Source: Brevundimonas goettingensis (GTDB lineage Bacteria > Pseudomonadota > Alphaproteobacteria > Caulobacterales > Caulobacteraceae). Taken from it: DNA of 64,000 nucleotides. The stretch lies in NCBI RefSeq assembly GCF_017487405.1, contig NZ_CP062222.1, positions 538,501 to 602,500 on the forward strand. The letters run 5' to 3'. The position numbers and the translations under genes are program-made. The notes beneath the pieces are model-generated. The model made no database searches. It was not told the DNA's origin and saw only the letters and a program-made list of their open reading frames with translations. Each line of letters opens with the position of its first letter. The first letter of the stretch is position 1. Shown one piece after another: positions 16,852 to 26,252 of the stretch.

Positions 16852-17566
16852 CCCCGCTCCACCCGCCCGCCGAGGCGTTGCGGGCCGCTTCATTGACCGG
16901 GCGGGCGATCAGGCCGGACTGGGTGATCCAGACCTCGTAGCGGGCCCCGTCGGCCATCGGCATATAGGCAGCAGACCCATAGAGGGTGTCGACCGCGTCG
17001 ACGTAGCGGCGGTAGCGGCGCGCGGCGTCCCAGGCGCTGATCTTCCACGGCACGGTCGCGCCCATGACCTTCACGGTCTCGTCGCCGCCGGACAGGGCGT
17101 GGACGCTGCGGGCGCCGGTCCGTTCCTGTTCGATATCCTGATAGCGGCCCGACAGGCGGTCCAGCCGGTACTGCGCATCCAGCCCCAGCACATTGGCCCA
17201 TGGCTTCCATTTCAGCACCTGGGCGTCGACGCGCCAGTCGTCGCCGTTGACCGGATAGACGGCGACCCGTTCCGGCTCGTCCTTCGCTGCCGGCGGCTCG
17301 ATGACCGTGACCTCGAAATACTGGGGCGCCAGCTTCCTCAGCTGGATGGTCGCCACCGGCCGCTCATAGGTCAGCCGGGCATAGGTCTGGACGTTCAGGG
17401 CCAGCAGCACGAGCGCCAGGGCGGCCCAGAGAACGATACCGCCGCCGATCATCTTCAGGATGCCGCTGAACGGTCGGCCCCGGAACAGCGACACCAGCCC
17501 GTTCAGTACGAACACGGCGCTCACAAAGGCCACCAAGGCCGGTATCACCCACCACCACGAAACCAT
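16844..17566 (-). CDS. Hypothetical inner-membrane protein (240 aa)
   Basis: Two N-terminal membrane segments (WVIPALVAFVSAVFVLNGLV and MIGGGIVLWAALALVLLAL) are followed by a soluble beta-rich domain of about 170 residues with many Trp and Tyr. That domain, from RPVATIQLRKLAPQYFEVTV to the end, probably faces the periplasm. Similar proteins are often annotated vaguely as efflux-related, but nothing here supports transport. The gene is convergent with the CinY-like gene and divergent from the sensor kinase cluster 107 bp away. Confidence 0.75.
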   Translation of the reverse strand: MVSWWWVIPALVAFVSAVFVLNGLVSLFRGRPFSGILKMIGGGIVLWAALALVLLALNVQTYARLTYERPVATIQLRKLAPQYFEVTVIEPPAAKDEPERVAVYPVNGDDWRVDAQVLKWKPWANVLGLDAQYRLDRLSGRYQDIEQERTGARSVHALSGGDETVKVMGATVPWKISAWDAARRYRRYVDAVDTLYGSAAYMPMADGARYEVWITQSGLIARPVNEAARNASAGGWSGVN

Positions 17567-17673
17567 GTCGACGGCGCTCCCAACGCTTTGGCCCGCCGGA
17601 ACAATCGCTTCACAACCCCTCCGGTTGCGCGACGACGCTGGACAGCGGCCAAAGCCCGGCTAAAGCTTCACCC

Positions 17674-19218
17674 ATGTCAGTGGAATCCGCCAGCCGCTTC
17701 CCCTCAATGGGGCTTTTCTCCCGGTGGCGTGAGTTCCTGCGAACCTCGTCCCTCGCCCGATCCGTTGTTCTTCTGCTGACCGGCGCCCTGATCCTCCTGC
17801 TGCTGGTCAACGTCTCGACCTTCGTGATGATCAGCCGTACGGCCGCCTACAACGCCCAGGTCGACGCCGCCTGGCAGATGCGCCGGACCGCCCGCAGCAT
17901 CACCCTGACGGTCCAGGGCGCCGAGACCGCTCAACGCGGCTTCCTGCTGACGGGCCAGCCCGGTTTCCTGGCGACCTTCGAGAAGCAGAAGGCCGCCCTG
18001 CCGCCCATTTTCGCCGATTTCGAGCGGCGCGCGGCCGGCGACGAGGTCATTCTGGCCTCTTCCGAAGCCCTGAGCCGGATCACGCGGGACAAATTCCTCG
18101 AGATGTCCGGGACCCTCGATCTGGCGCGCCAGGGGCGCATCGGGCAGGCCGTCAGCCGGGTGCGGACGGGGCAGGGGCAGGCCCTGACCGAAGAGCTCGC
18201 CGCCGAACTGAACCGGCTCGACGTCCATCTCGGCCAGGTGCTGGACGACCGCCGCGCCCAGTCGGCGCGATCGGGCCTGTTTACCGTCATCGTCAACGCC
18301 ATCGCCGGCGCCCTGATCCTCGTCCTCGCCGGCATCATCTTCATGCTGGTTCGGCGCTATCTGGCCGAGATCAATGCCGCTCGCGCCGAGCTGGATCGCG
18401 TCAACGCGGGGCTGGAGGACACCGTCAAGGCGCGCACGGGCGCCCTGATCCGCGCCAATGAAGAGGTCCAGCGCTTCGCCTATATCGTCAGCCACGACCT
18501 GCGCTCGCCGCTGGTCAACGTCATGGGCTACACCTCCGAACTGGAGCAGGCAGGCAAGACCATCGAACGCGCCATCGCCAGGGCCGAGGTCGAGCGCGAG
18601 GTCGATCCCGAAGTCGTCGCCGCCGTCCGCGAGGACATGCCCGAGGCCGTCGGCTTCATCCGCGCCTCCACCGAGAAGATGGACCGGCTGATCAACGCCA
18701 TCCTTAAGCTGTCTCGCGAAGGGCGCCGCACCCTGACGCCCGAACGGCTGGACATGACCGCCATGGCCGGACGCATTGCCGACAGCATCCGTCACCAGAC
18801 CGAAGAAAAGGGCGCCGAGGTGGTCGTCGAGACCCTGCCCTCGTTCGAGAACGACCGGCTGTCGATCGAACAGGTGTTCGGCAATCTGATCGACAACGCG
18901 GTCAAATATCTGGATCCGGCCCGACCCGGCCATATCGTCGTTTCAGGTCGGGAAGCGCCCGGCGGCTGGGTCGAATATGCGGTGACGGACAATGGCCGAG
19001 GCATCGCTCCGCGAGACCACGAAAGGGTTTTCGAGCTTTTCCGCCGCGCCGGCCGTCAGGACACCCAGGGCGAGGGGCTGGGCCTGGCCTTCGTGCGCAA
19101 CAGCGTTCGCCGGCTGGGCGGCGAGATCACCCTGGAATCCGAACTGGGCGAGGGCTCGACATTCCGCCTGAAATTCCCCAAACGCCTCATCCTTGACGAG
19201 GCCGGAGACACCCTGTGA
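17674..19218 (+). CDS. CHASE3-domain sensor histidine kinase
   Basis: 514 residues. Membrane segments near 31-53 and 203-227 enclose a periplasmic helical CHASE3 domain with its signature ETAQRGFLLTGQPGFL near residue 84. A coiled-coil linker (about 230-265) leads to the phospho-acceptor His274 (IVSHDLRSPLVNVMGY). The ATPase has the N box (GNLIDNAVKYLDP), and its G2 region reads GEGLGLAFVRNSVRRLGG. It phosphorylates response regulators, most likely the stand-alone receiver whose GTG overlaps its stop. This resembles phytochrome-associated and light- or stress-sensing relay modules, but no chromophore domain is present. Confidence 0.93.
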   Translation: MSVESASRFPSMGLFSRWREFLRTSSLARSVVLLLTGALILLLLVNVSTFVMISRTAAYNAQVDAAWQMRRTARSITLTVQGAETAQRGFLLTGQPGFLATFEKQKAALPPIFADFERRAAGDEVILASSEALSRITRDKFLEMSGTLDLARQGRIGQAVSRVRTGQGQALTEELAAELNRLDVHLGQVLDDRRAQSARSGLFTVIVNAIAGALILVLAGIIFMLVRRYLAEINAARAELDRVNAGLEDTVKARTGALIRANEEVQRFAYIVSHDLRSPLVNVMGYTSELEQAGKTIERAIARAEVEREVDPEVVAAVREDMPEAVGFIRASTEKMDRLINAILKLSREGRRTLTPERLDMTAMAGRIADSIRHQTEEKGAEVVVETLPSFENDRLSIEQVFGNLIDNAVKYLDPARPGHIVVSGREAPGGWVEYAVTDNGRGIAPRDHERVFELFRRAGRQDTQGEGLGLAFVRNSVRRLGGEITLESELGEGSTFRLKFPKRLILDEAGDTL

Positions 19219-19640
19219 GCACCCCTGTAAAGATCGTCATGGTCGAAGACGATCATGGCCACGCCAAGCTGATCGAGAAAAACATCCGCCGGGCCAACAT
19301 CTCCAACGAGATCGTGCATTTCGATTCCGGCCAGCCGGCGCTGGATTATCTGTTCTCGGACGAAATCCGCTCGAACGGCCCGATGCTGATCCTGCTGGAC
19401 CTCAACCTGCCCGACATGCAGGGCACGGACATCCTGGCCGAGGTCAAGAAGGATGAGCGGCTGCGCCGCGCGCCCGTCGTCGTCCTGACCACCACCGACG
19501 ACAAGGCCGAGATCCAGCGCTGCTACGACCTGGGCTGCAACGTCTACATCACCAAGCCCGTCGACTATGAAAGCTTCGCCGGCGCCATCCGCCAGCTGGG
19601 CCTGTTCCTGTCGGTGATGCAGGCGCCCGACATCGAATGA
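19215..19640 (+). CDS. Stand-alone CheY-like receiver, Rcp1 type
   Basis: 141 residues, GTG start overlapping the kinase stop (GTGA). It is a single receiver domain with the acidic residues Glu11-Asp12-Asp13, phospho-acceptor Asp62 ([12 protein letters not shown]) and the conserved Lys of ITKPVDY. The insertion around [11 protein letters not shown] is typical of the Rcp1 subfamily that partners with CHASE3 or phytochrome kinases. There is no output domain, so it probably relays phosphate or acts by protein contact. Its stop overlaps the next gene. Confidence 0.94.
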   Translation: MSTPVKIVMVEDDHGHAKLIEKNIRRANISNEIVHFDSGQPALDYLFSDEIRSNGPMLILLDLNLPDMQGTDILAEVKKDERLRRAPVVVLTTTDDKAEIQRCYDLGCNVYITKPVDYESFAGAIRQLGLFLSVMQAPDIE

Positions 19641-20689
19641 CATCTGAAAAGCCGCCAGAGTCCAGGCTCACCCGGCTCCTCTACATCGACGATGACGCCG
19701 GCCTGGCCCGGCTGGTCCAGAAGGAACTGGGCCGGCATGGCTATGAGGTGACCTGCGCCGTCGACGGGGATGCGGGGCTGGAGGCTCTGGCGGCGGCGAC
19801 CTACGACGTCTGCGCCCTGGATCACTACATGCCCGGCCGCGACGGCCTCGACGTCCTGCCCGACATCCTGGCCATGCCGAGCCCGCCTCCGGTCGTCTAT
19901 GTCACAGGCGCCCAGGAAGGCCGCATCGCCGTCGCCGCCCTGCGCGCCGGCGCCGCCGACTATGTGATCAAGGACGTGTCGGAGGACTTCACCTCCCTGC
20001 TGCGCTCGGCCCTGGAAGACGCCCTGCTGCGTCGCCGCCTGCAGCGCGAGAACGACGAGGCCGTCGAACAGGTGCGTCTGGCCCGCGACCGCGCCGAGGC
20101 CATGTTGCGCGAGGTCAATCACCGGGTCGGCAACTCCCTGCAGCTGGTCTCGACCTTCATGTCGCTGCAGCTGCGCCATCTCGCCGACGACGGCGCTCGC
20201 AACGCCCTGCGCGAGGCCCAGGCCCGGATCGAGGCCGTGGCCCACGTCCACCGCCGTCTCTATACATCGGGCGACATGTCCTCGGTCGCCATGGATGAGT
20301 ACCTCGCCGGGCTGATCGACGAACTGGGCAAGTCCCTGGGCCCCGACGAAGGCTCCCCGACCCTGGTTCTTGAGGCCGTTCCCATGCGCGTTTCGACCGA
20401 CCAGGCCGTGTCCCTGGGCGTGGTCGTCACCGAACTGGTCACCAACGCCGTCAAATACGCCTATGCGCCGGGGCAGGGGGGCGAGATCCGCATCATCCTG
20501 CGGCCCGACGCCGACGGCCGCGCGCTTCTGACCGTTGAGGACGACGGGCCCGGCATGGGAGACGGTTCGCCCAAGGGTACGGGCCTCGGAGGCAAGATCA
20601 TCTCGGCCATGGCCTCGGGCCTGCGTTCGGTCGTCGAGTTCGACCATGCGCACAAGGGCGTCCGCGCCCGCCTGGCCTTCGACCTCTGA
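19637..20689 (+). CDS. Receiver-HisKA_2 hybrid histidine kinase
   Basis: 350 residues. An N-terminal receiver (IDDDAG near 18, phospho-Asp62 in [10 protein letters not shown], Lys112) is joined by a coiled coil to a HisKA_2-type kinase with His162 in [14 protein letters not shown]. Its ATPase contains [15 protein letters not shown] and DDGPGMG. This receiver-first layout lets an upstream phosphoryl group control kinase activity. It overlaps the stand-alone receiver by 4 bases, so the three genes form a phosphorelay operon. In alphaproteobacteria HisKA_2/HWE kinases often feed the general stress response; that link is inference. Confidence 0.92.
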   Translation: MTSEKPPESRLTRLLYIDDDAGLARLVQKELGRHGYEVTCAVDGDAGLEALAAATYDVCALDHYMPGRDGLDVLPDILAMPSPPPVVYVTGAQEGRIAVAALRAGAADYVIKDVSEDFTSLLRSALEDALLRRRLQRENDEAVEQVRLARDRAEAMLREVNHRVGNSLQLVSTFMSLQLRHLADDGARNALREAQARIEAVAHVHRRLYTSGDMSSVAMDEYLAGLIDELGKSLGPDEGSPTLVLEAVPMRVSTDQAVSLGVVVTELVTNAVKYAYAPGQGGEIRIILRPDADGRALLTVEDDGPGMGDGSPKGTGLGGKIISAMASGLRSVVEFDHAHKGVRARLAFDL

Positions 20690-20691
20690 CC

Positions 20692-21135
20692 ATGGCGGCC
20701 GCGCTCCAGTTCGGCCGTCGCGATCCGGGCGTCGACTATCCGGAACGGCCCACGGCCTTCGGCCTGGTGTTCCACGACCAGAAGCTGGCCTGCGTCCGCG
20801 TCGAGCGCGCCCGGTCCTACTACGACCTGCCCGGCGGGGCGGTTGAGGCGGGTGAGACCGAGGAGGAGGCGTTGATCCGCGAGTTCCTCGAAGAGACCGG
20901 CATGACCGTCCGTCCGGTCGAGCGCATCGCCGAGGCCGGCCAGTATTTCCGCAAGTCCGACACCCGGCCGATGAACAATATCGGCGGCCTGTGGATCGCC
21001 GAGATGATCGCGCTCAATCCGGCGGTGAAGGTCGAGGCCGACCACGAACTGGTCTGGCTCCACCCGCGCACGGCCCTGGCCGAACTGCGCCATGACGCCC
21101 ACGCCTGGGCGGTCGCGAAATGGCTCAGGACCTGA
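20692..21135 (+). CDS. Nudix hydrolase
   Basis: 147 residues. The Nudix box is complete: GGAVEAGETEEEALIREFLE followed by ETGM gives the GX5EX7REUXEEXGU pattern at about residues 45-67. Such enzymes hydrolyse nucleoside diphosphates linked to another moiety. It starts 2 bases after the kinase stop and overlaps the following gene by 16 bases, so it is probably in the same transcript. The substrate is unknown. Confidence 0.92.
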   Translation: MAAALQFGRRDPGVDYPERPTAFGLVFHDQKLACVRVERARSYYDLPGGAVEAGETEEEALIREFLEETGMTVRPVERIAEAGQYFRKSDTRPMNNIGGLWIAEMIALNPAVKVEADHELVWLHPRTALAELRHDAHAWAVAKWLRT

Positions 21136-21611
21136 CGCTGCCGGTTCGGCGTCTGCCGCTCGTGCGCTGGCCCTATGGGCTGATGCTGCCCGCGCTCGCC
21201 CTGTTCGAGGCCTTTCTCTGGTGGCAGGGCCAACCCTGGTACGGCTTGATCTGGACACCGATCATGGTGATCTCGGTCTGGCTTCTCATTCGCCCGCCTG
21301 AACTGGTCCTGACGGCGAAGGGGTTCTTCTATGGGCGCAAGGGGTTCTGGGAACCGGCCTTCTTTCGCTGGATCGATATCCAGGAGCTGTTTCTCGCCGC
21401 CGAGCGTGTCGGGCTTCAGGAGATGAGAGGGGCGATCGGCTGGACGTTTCGGCCAGAGGCCAGGCGGAAGGGACCGGTGGGGTTCCTCCTGCGGGGCATG
21501 GGGCTGGACGGCGTCATCCAATGGACGCGCGCGCCGGCCGCCGAGGTATTGGCCTTGATGGAAACCTATCGCGCAGCCGCACTCGCCGAAGCCGACCGTA
21601 CGTTGCCGTAA
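21120..21611 (+). CDS. Hypothetical membrane protein (163 aa)
   Basis: Two closely spaced membrane segments (GLMLPALALFEAFLWWQ and GLIWTPIMVISVWLLIRPP) are followed by a soluble domain beginning LVLTAKGFFYGRKGFWEPAF. The two-segment plus beta-domain layout resembles bacterial PH-like membrane proteins. Family not recognised. Its start lies inside the end of the Nudix gene in another frame, and the reading has sensible residue composition throughout. Confidence 0.7.
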   Translation: MAQDLTLPVRRLPLVRWPYGLMLPALALFEAFLWWQGQPWYGLIWTPIMVISVWLLIRPPELVLTAKGFFYGRKGFWEPAFFRWIDIQELFLAAERVGLQEMRGAIGWTFRPEARRKGPVGFLLRGMGLDGVIQWTRAPAAEVLALMETYRAAALAEADRTLP

Positions 21612-21703
21612 ACATCCCTCTGTCCGGGAACTCGCGCCTCTGGCCGGGGTTTGACTATCCGAAGCGCCGCCTCCCTCGCGACGCCGTGCAAACGGAGATT
21701 TCA

Positions 21704-21892
21704 ATGCCCGATCAAGATCGTATCGACGGCGCCGTCAAGAATGTCGGCGGCAAGATCAAGGAAGCGGCCGGCAAGATCACCGGCGACGAAAAACTGAAAG
21801 CCGAAGGCAAGGCCGACCAGCTGACCGGCAAGGTCCAGAACGCCTTTGGCGGCGCCAAGGACAGCCTGCGCGACTCCGACCGCCGCAACTAG
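21704..21892 (+). CDS. CsbD-family stress protein
   Basis: 62 residues, highly charged and without aromatic residues. The sequence IDGAVKNVGGKIKEAAGKIT and LKAEGKADQLTGKVQNAFG shows the repeated A/GKxxxxxGK pattern of the CsbD family. These small hydrophilic proteins accumulate under general stress in many bacteria, and their biochemical role is unknown. ACGGAGA lies 7 bases before the ATG. A hairpin terminator follows the gene. Confidence 0.93.
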   Translation: MPDQDRIDGAVKNVGGKIKEAAGKITGDEKLKAEGKADQLTGKVQNAFGGAKDSLRDSDRRN

Positions 21893-21914
21893 CATCGGTC
21901 TATTTCATCGAAAG

Positions 21915-21941
21915 CGCCGTCCGTTCGCGGGCGGCGTTTTT
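21915..21941 (+). terminator. Rho-independent terminator after csbD-like gene
   Basis: Stem CGCCGTCCG (21915-21923) pairs with CGGGCGGCG (21928-21936) around a TTCG loop, with one G-U pair, followed by five T. It ends the CsbD transcript. It lies just before the 3' end of the convergent hypothetical gene. Confidence 0.85.
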
Positions 21942-21945
21942 GCGT

Positions 21946-22470
21946 TCAGTCGCCGCCCAGGCGGAACTTCAGGCCGCCTTCATCGGGCTTGGGCCCGGTC
22001 GCCGGGGTGCAGCGGCGCTCGAAATTGACGCCGCCGCTGCCGGTGGCGGACGGCCGCTCCTCGCAGACCTCGGCGACCGGGGCGGTGCTCGCGGCCATTT
22101 CGCGACGGGGTGGGGCGCAGGTCAGCTCATATCCGCCGGCCCCGTTGGAGACCTGACGGCAACCCTCGACGCCGCTGGGTTGCAGCCCCGCCGGCAGTTT
22201 GTCGCCGAGCGCGGTGGCGAGATCGGTGCGGACCCGGGCCTGACACAACTCCATCGAGGCGTCCTTGCGGATCATCGGACTGCACTGCGACCGTTCCCAG
22301 CCGAACGGATCGGCCAGGCCCCATTCGGGGATCGTCGTGACCGGCCCGGCAGGGACGGGAGCCGCGGCCTCGACCGGCGCCTCCGGATCCGGCGCGGGCG
22401 GCGGGTTCCAGGAGATCATCCCGGCGGCCTGTTGCAGCATCAGGGCGGCGAAGACGGCGGTCAGCATCAC
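21946..22470 (-). CDS. Hypothetical exported protein (174 aa)
   Basis: The N-terminus (MMLTAVFAALMLQQAAG) looks like a short signal peptide, followed by a Pro/Ala-rich linker and a domain with six cysteines (for example SQCSP, ELCQAR, EGCRQV, LTCAPP, EVCEER, RRCTP). The even number and spacing suggest disulphides in the periplasm. No family recognised. It converges with the CsbD gene, and their ends are 53 bp apart with a terminator between them. Confidence 0.65.
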   Translation of the reverse strand: MMLTAVFAALMLQQAAGMISWNPPPAPDPEAPVEAAAPVPAGPVTTIPEWGLADPFGWERSQCSPMIRKDASMELCQARVRTDLATALGDKLPAGLQPSGVEGCRQVSNGAGGYELTCAPPRREMAASTAPVAEVCEERPSATGSGGVNFERRCTPATGPKPDEGGLKFRLGGD

Positions 22471-22544
22471 GGATACTCCTGAACGAGACTCCAGACTGCA
22501 CCCGTGTGAGGGGAAAAGCTACCGCGCCGCCTTATCGCGCCAAC

Positions 22545-23723
22545 CTAGCGGGTGAGGGCCCGCATGGCCCGGTCCAGACCATCCAGCGTCAGGGGGAACA
22601 TGCGCTGGTCCATGACCTCGTCGATCAGCTTCACCGAGGCGGTGTAGCTCCAGTATTTCTCGGCGACGGGGTTCAGCCAGACCGACTTGTCCCACTGCTG
22701 ACGGGCGCGCCTCAGCCAGACGGCGCCGGCCTCCTCGTTCCAGTGCTCGACCGAGCCGCCGGGCATGGTGACCTCATAGGGGCTCATGGTCGCGTCCCCG
22801 ACGAAGATGGCCCGCCAGTCGCCCGGATATTTGTTGAGCACCTCCCAGGTCGGGGTCTGCTCGGAATGCCGACGCCGGTTGTCCTTCCACACCCCTTCGT
22901 AGAGGCAGTTGTGGAAGTAGAAGAACTCGAGGTTCTTGAACTCGGTCCGCGCCGCCGAGAACAGCTCCTCGACCAGTTTGATATGGCCGTCCATCGAGCC
23001 GCCGACGTCGAGGAACAGCAGGACCTTGATCGTGTTGCGCCGCTCGGGCCGCATCTGGATGTCCAGCCAGCCCTGACGCGCCGTTCCGTCGATGGTGCCG
23101 TCGATGTCGAGCTCGTCCGGAGCGCCCTGGCGTGCGAACCGGCGCAGACGGCGCAGGGCCACCTTGATGTTGCGCGTGCCCAGCTCGACCGTGTCGTCGA
23201 GGTTGCGATACTCGCGCTTCTCCCAGACCTTGACCGCGCGGCCCTGTTTGCCGGGCCCGCCGATGCGCACGCCCTCGGGGTTGTAGCCGCCGTGGCCAAA
23301 GGGCGAGGTCCCGCCCGTGCCGATCCATTTAGACCCGCCCTCGTGCCGTTCCTTTTGCTCCTCCAGACGCTGTTTCAGCGTCTCCATCAGCTTGTCGAAC
23401 CCGCCCAAGGCCTCGATCTCGGCCTTCTCCTCGTCGGTCAGATATTTGTCGGTGAGGAGCTTCAGCCAGTCCTCGGGGATGTCGGTGGTCAGGTCGTCGC
23501 CGATCCCGACGCTCTCGACCCCCTTGAACACCTTGCCGAACACCTGGTCGAACCGATCGTAGTGCTTCTCGTCCTTGACCAGCACCGCCCGCGACAGATG
23601 GTAAAAGTCCTCGACCCGTCCGCCGGCCACGTCCTTGTCCATGGCCTCCATCAGGTGGAGCCATTCCTTGGTCGAGACCGGAACCTTGGCCTCGCGCAGG
23701 GCGGTGAAGAAGGGGAGGAGCAT
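22545..23723 (-). CDS. VWA-domain protein, CoxE-like
   Basis: 392 residues starting MLLPFFTALREAKVPVS. The N-terminal third is the helical CoxE/MoxR-partner region (STKEWLHLMEAMDKDVAGG). The C-terminal half is a von Willebrand A-like fold with the metal-site motif DVGGSMDGH near residue 245 and FFYFHNCLYEG. Proteins of this type usually work with a MoxR AAA+ ATPase to load metals or remodel complexes, but no moxR gene is in the window. The frame extends upstream beyond the chosen ATG into antisense of the acetyltransferase gene without family features. Confidence 0.88.
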   Translation of the reverse strand: MLLPFFTALREAKVPVSTKEWLHLMEAMDKDVAGGRVEDFYHLSRAVLVKDEKHYDRFDQVFGKVFKGVESVGIGDDLTTDIPEDWLKLLTDKYLTDEEKAEIEALGGFDKLMETLKQRLEEQKERHEGGSKWIGTGGTSPFGHGGYNPEGVRIGGPGKQGRAVKVWEKREYRNLDDTVELGTRNIKVALRRLRRFARQGAPDELDIDGTIDGTARQGWLDIQMRPERRNTIKVLLFLDVGGSMDGHIKLVEELFSAARTEFKNLEFFYFHNCLYEGVWKDNRRRHSEQTPTWEVLNKYPGDWRAIFVGDATMSPYEVTMPGGSVEHWNEEAGAVWLRRARQQWDKSVWLNPVAEKYWSYTASVKLIDEVMDQRMFPLTLDGLDRAMRALTR

Positions 23724-23743
23724 GGGGCGAACCTGAACCTCGA

Positions 23744-24280
23744 TCAGTCTCGCCGCAAGATGAACTCGTGGTCGCGCCAGTCGCCGACCGGATAGAGATA
23801 TTCCCCGGCCTTCGCGAAACCATAGGCCTCGTACAGCTTCTGGGCCTTCACATTGCCGCTCCAGACGCCGATCCAGAGGGGGCCGTCGGTCTCGGCCTCC
23901 ATCCACTCCAGCGACAGTTTCAGCAGGGTGGTGCCCAGGCCCAGCCCCTGCGCGCCCGTGCCGACGTAGAGGCGGCGCAGTTCCATGTTCTCGGGCCGGG
24001 CGTCGGGGTGGGGCAGACCGTTCGGTCCGGCGTTGGCGAAGGCCAGCAACTCGCCGTTTCGCTCGGCTACCCACCAGGCCGCGCCCGGCTCCGCCAGCTT
24101 CTTCGCCGTCGCCGCCACCCCGAAACTCGACTCGAGATAGTCCTCCAGATCCGCGGGCGGGTAGGGGATGCCGAAGCCGTCGACGAAGGTCGCCACGAAG
24201 GTCCGGCGGCCCAGGGCCGACAGGGCTTCCGCGTCTTCAGCGCGGCCGGGGCGGATGGTGACGTCGTCGAGTCTGTTCAT
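23744..24280 (-). CDS. GNAT-family N-acetyltransferase
   Basis: 178 residues. The acetyl-CoA-binding core is visible: ELRRLYVGTGAQGLGLGTTLL (the V-x-x-x-x-Q/R-G-x-G-x-G/A motif A) near residues 100-120, followed by WIGVWSGNVKAQKLYEAYGF. It transfers an acetyl group to an amine or protein N-terminus; the substrate is unknown. It lies 20 bases upstream of the VWA gene on the same strand, suggesting co-transcription. Confidence 0.9.
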   Translation of the reverse strand: MNRLDDVTIRPGRAEDAEALSALGRRTFVATFVDGFGIPYPPADLEDYLESSFGVAATAKKLAEPGAAWWVAERNGELLAFANAGPNGLPHPDARPENMELRRLYVGTGAQGLGLGTTLLKLSLEWMEAETDGPLWIGVWSGNVKAQKLYEAYGFAKAGEYLYPVGDWRDHEFILRRD

Positions 24281-24355
24281 GGCGGGGGATTACCGCGCGC
24301 GAAGTCCCTCGTCATCCGCGACAATCCTGATCGGAGGTCCTAACGTATTTATCGC

Positions 24356-25273
24356 ATGGTCTCCCTGTTCACCCACTCCCACATGGTCGCCCACAACGCC
24401 GGGGAAGGTCACCCCGAGCGCCCGGCGCGGCTGACCGCCGTGCTCGACGCCCTGGCCGACGCCGGTCTGGGCCGCGACAGACGAGAAGCCACCGAGGCCG
24501 CCGTCGGCGATCTTGAGCGGGTCCATCCCGCCGCCCACGTCGCCCGCCTGCTGGCCGCCGAGCCCGCGACGGGCTTCAGCCAGCTCGACGCCGACACGGT
24601 TCTCGCCCCCGGCAGTCTGCGCGCCGCCCGTCTGGCCGCCGGAGCCCCCGTCGACGCCGTGCGCGCCGTCGCGGCCGGCGAGATGACCCGCGCCTTCGCC
24701 GCCGTCCGTCCGCCCGGCCACCACGCCGAGCCGGGCAAGGCCATGGGCTTCTGCCTGTTCTCCAATGTCGCCGTCGCCGCCCGCGTGGCCCAGTCGCTGG
24801 GTCTGGCCCGCGTCGCCGTGGTCGATTTCGACGTCCATCACGGCAACGGCACCCAGGCGGCGTTCGAGGACGACGACAGCCTGTTCCTCGCCTCCATCCA
24901 CCAGTCGCCCCTCTATCCGGGCACGGGGGCGGCGTCCGAGACCGGCGTCGGCAATATCGTCAACGCCCCGATCGCGCCCCATGCGGCCCGCGAGCACTGG
25001 CGCGCCGCCTTCGCCGGGACCCTGATGCCGGCGCTCGACGCCTTCGCTCCGGACCTGATCCTGATCTCCGCCGGCTTCGACGCCCACCGCCGCGATCCGC
25101 TCGCTCACCAGTCGCTCGAGGCCGAGGATTTCGCCTGGGCGACCCGCGCCGTGGTCGAGGTCGCGCGTCGTCGATGCGGCGGCAAGGTTGTGTCCTCGCT
25201 CGAGGGCGGTTACGACCTAGAAGGGCTCGGCCGTTCGGCGGTCGCTCATGTTCAGGCTCTGGGGGAGGACTAA
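24356..25273 (+). CDS. Histone-deacetylase-family amidohydrolase
   Basis: 305 residues with the arginase/deacetylase zinc site: [20 protein letters not shown] (paired His), [13 protein letters not shown] (Asp and His ligands), [11 protein letters not shown] (Asp ligand) and [10 protein letters not shown] at the C-terminus. The family removes acetyl groups from acetylated polyamines, acetoin-type substrates or proteins. A polyamine substrate would fit with the carboxynorspermidine genes further along, but that is inference. The gene is divergent from the GNAT gene across a 75-bp gap. Confidence 0.92.
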   Translation: MVSLFTHSHMVAHNAGEGHPERPARLTAVLDALADAGLGRDRREATEAAVGDLERVHPAAHVARLLAAEPATGFSQLDADTVLAPGSLRAARLAAGAPVDAVRAVAAGEMTRAFAAVRPPGHHAEPGKAMGFCLFSNVAVAARVAQSLGLARVAVVDFDVHHGNGTQAAFEDDDSLFLASIHQSPLYPGTGAASETGVGNIVNAPIAPHAAREHWRAAFAGTLMPALDAFAPDLILISAGFDAHRRDPLAHQSLEAEDFAWATRAVVEVARRRCGGKVVSSLEGGYDLEGLGRSAVAHVQALGED

Positions 25274-25315
25274 GGGACGCAGAACGCAGGGTAATTCCGC
25301 GCGCATCCTTTCATC

Positions 25316-25963
25316 ATGACCCTCCCGGCCCGCACCCTCGACACCCCCGAATCCCTGACTGGCGCCGGCTCGGCAGGCCTTCCGGCCGCGAAGCCCGGGG
25401 CCATCGTCCTGACCCGGCACGGCGAACCGGCCCTGTCGCGCAAATGTATGCTGACCTCGGATCAGTACCGCGACTGGTGGGCCCGCTATGAGGTCGGAGG
25501 CCTGCGCCCCGGCCAGACTCCGCCGCCCGAGCTTCTGGCCACCGCCGCCGGCGCCGGGGTGATCTTCGCCTCGACCCGCCCGCGCGCCCAGGAAACCGCC
25601 GCCGCCATCTCGGCCGGGCGCGAGGTGACCTCCGACGTCCTGTTCATCGAGGCGCCCCTGCCGCCGCCGCATTTCCCGGCCTGGTTCAAGCTGCCGCCCA
25701 AATACTGGGGCGCCGTCGCCCGCTTCTGGTGGCACGCCTTCAACCACCACGAAGGCCAGGAGACCCGGGCTGAGGCGGAAGGTCGCGCCGACCGCGTCGC
25801 GGCTCTGCTGATCGAGCGCGCCGGGACCGGCGAAGACGTGCTGGTCCTGGCCCACGGCTATTTCAACCATATGGTCGGCGCCTGTCTGAAGGCGCGCGGC
25901 TGGGCCCTCGTCCACAACCAGGGCTTCAAATACTGGTCACAGCGTCGCTACGAGAAGCGTTGA
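25316..25963 (+). CDS. Histidine phosphatase family protein
   Basis: 215 residues. The catalytic LTRHGEP motif is near residues 32-38; a later STRPRAQETAAAI segment and LVLAHGYFNHM supply the second Arg and the second catalytic His. It is a phosphoglycerate-mutase-like phosphatase with an unusually aromatic middle part (FPAWFKLPPKYWGAVARFWW), which may form a hydrophobic substrate pocket or a membrane contact. Substrate unknown. It is followed by xseB 40 bases later on the same strand. Confidence 0.85.
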   Translation: MTLPARTLDTPESLTGAGSAGLPAAKPGAIVLTRHGEPALSRKCMLTSDQYRDWWARYEVGGLRPGQTPPPELLATAAGAGVIFASTRPRAQETAAAISAGREVTSDVLFIEAPLPPPHFPAWFKLPPKYWGAVARFWWHAFNHHEGQETRAEAEGRADRVAALLIERAGTGEDVLVLAHGYFNHMVGACLKARGWALVHNQGFKYWSQRRYEKR

Positions 25964-26003
25964 GGCTTGGCGAGGCCGTCGCGCCCCGCCATAACGGTCG
26001 GTG

Positions 26004-26252
26004 ATGACCGACACCGCTCCCTCCACCGCCGATCTCAGCTTCGAAGACGCTCTCGCGCGCCTGGAAAACATCGTCTCCCGCCTCGAGTCGGGTCAGGCGC
26101 CGCTGGAGGAATCGATCACCCTCTATGAGGAAGGCGCGCGTCTGAAGGCCCACTGCGAGGCCCGGCTCAAGGCCGCCCAGCTGCGCGTCGAGAAGATCGT
26201 CGTCGGCGCCGACGGTTCTGCGAAGGGCGTCGAGCCCGCCGAGTTCAACTGA
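26004..26252 (+). CDS. xseB: Exodeoxyribonuclease VII small subunit
   Basis: 82 residues. [20 protein letters not shown] and [20 protein letters not shown] are the XseB signature helices. The subunit binds XseA to form ExoVII, which degrades single-stranded DNA. A GTG three bases upstream could also serve as start. The stop shares a base with the next ATG (TGATG). xseB next to ispA and dxs is a common alphaproteobacterial and gammaproteobacterial arrangement. Confidence 0.95.
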   Translation: MTDTAPSTADLSFEDALARLENIVSRLESGQAPLEESITLYEEGARLKAHCEARLKAAQLRVEKIVVGADGSAKGVEPAEFN

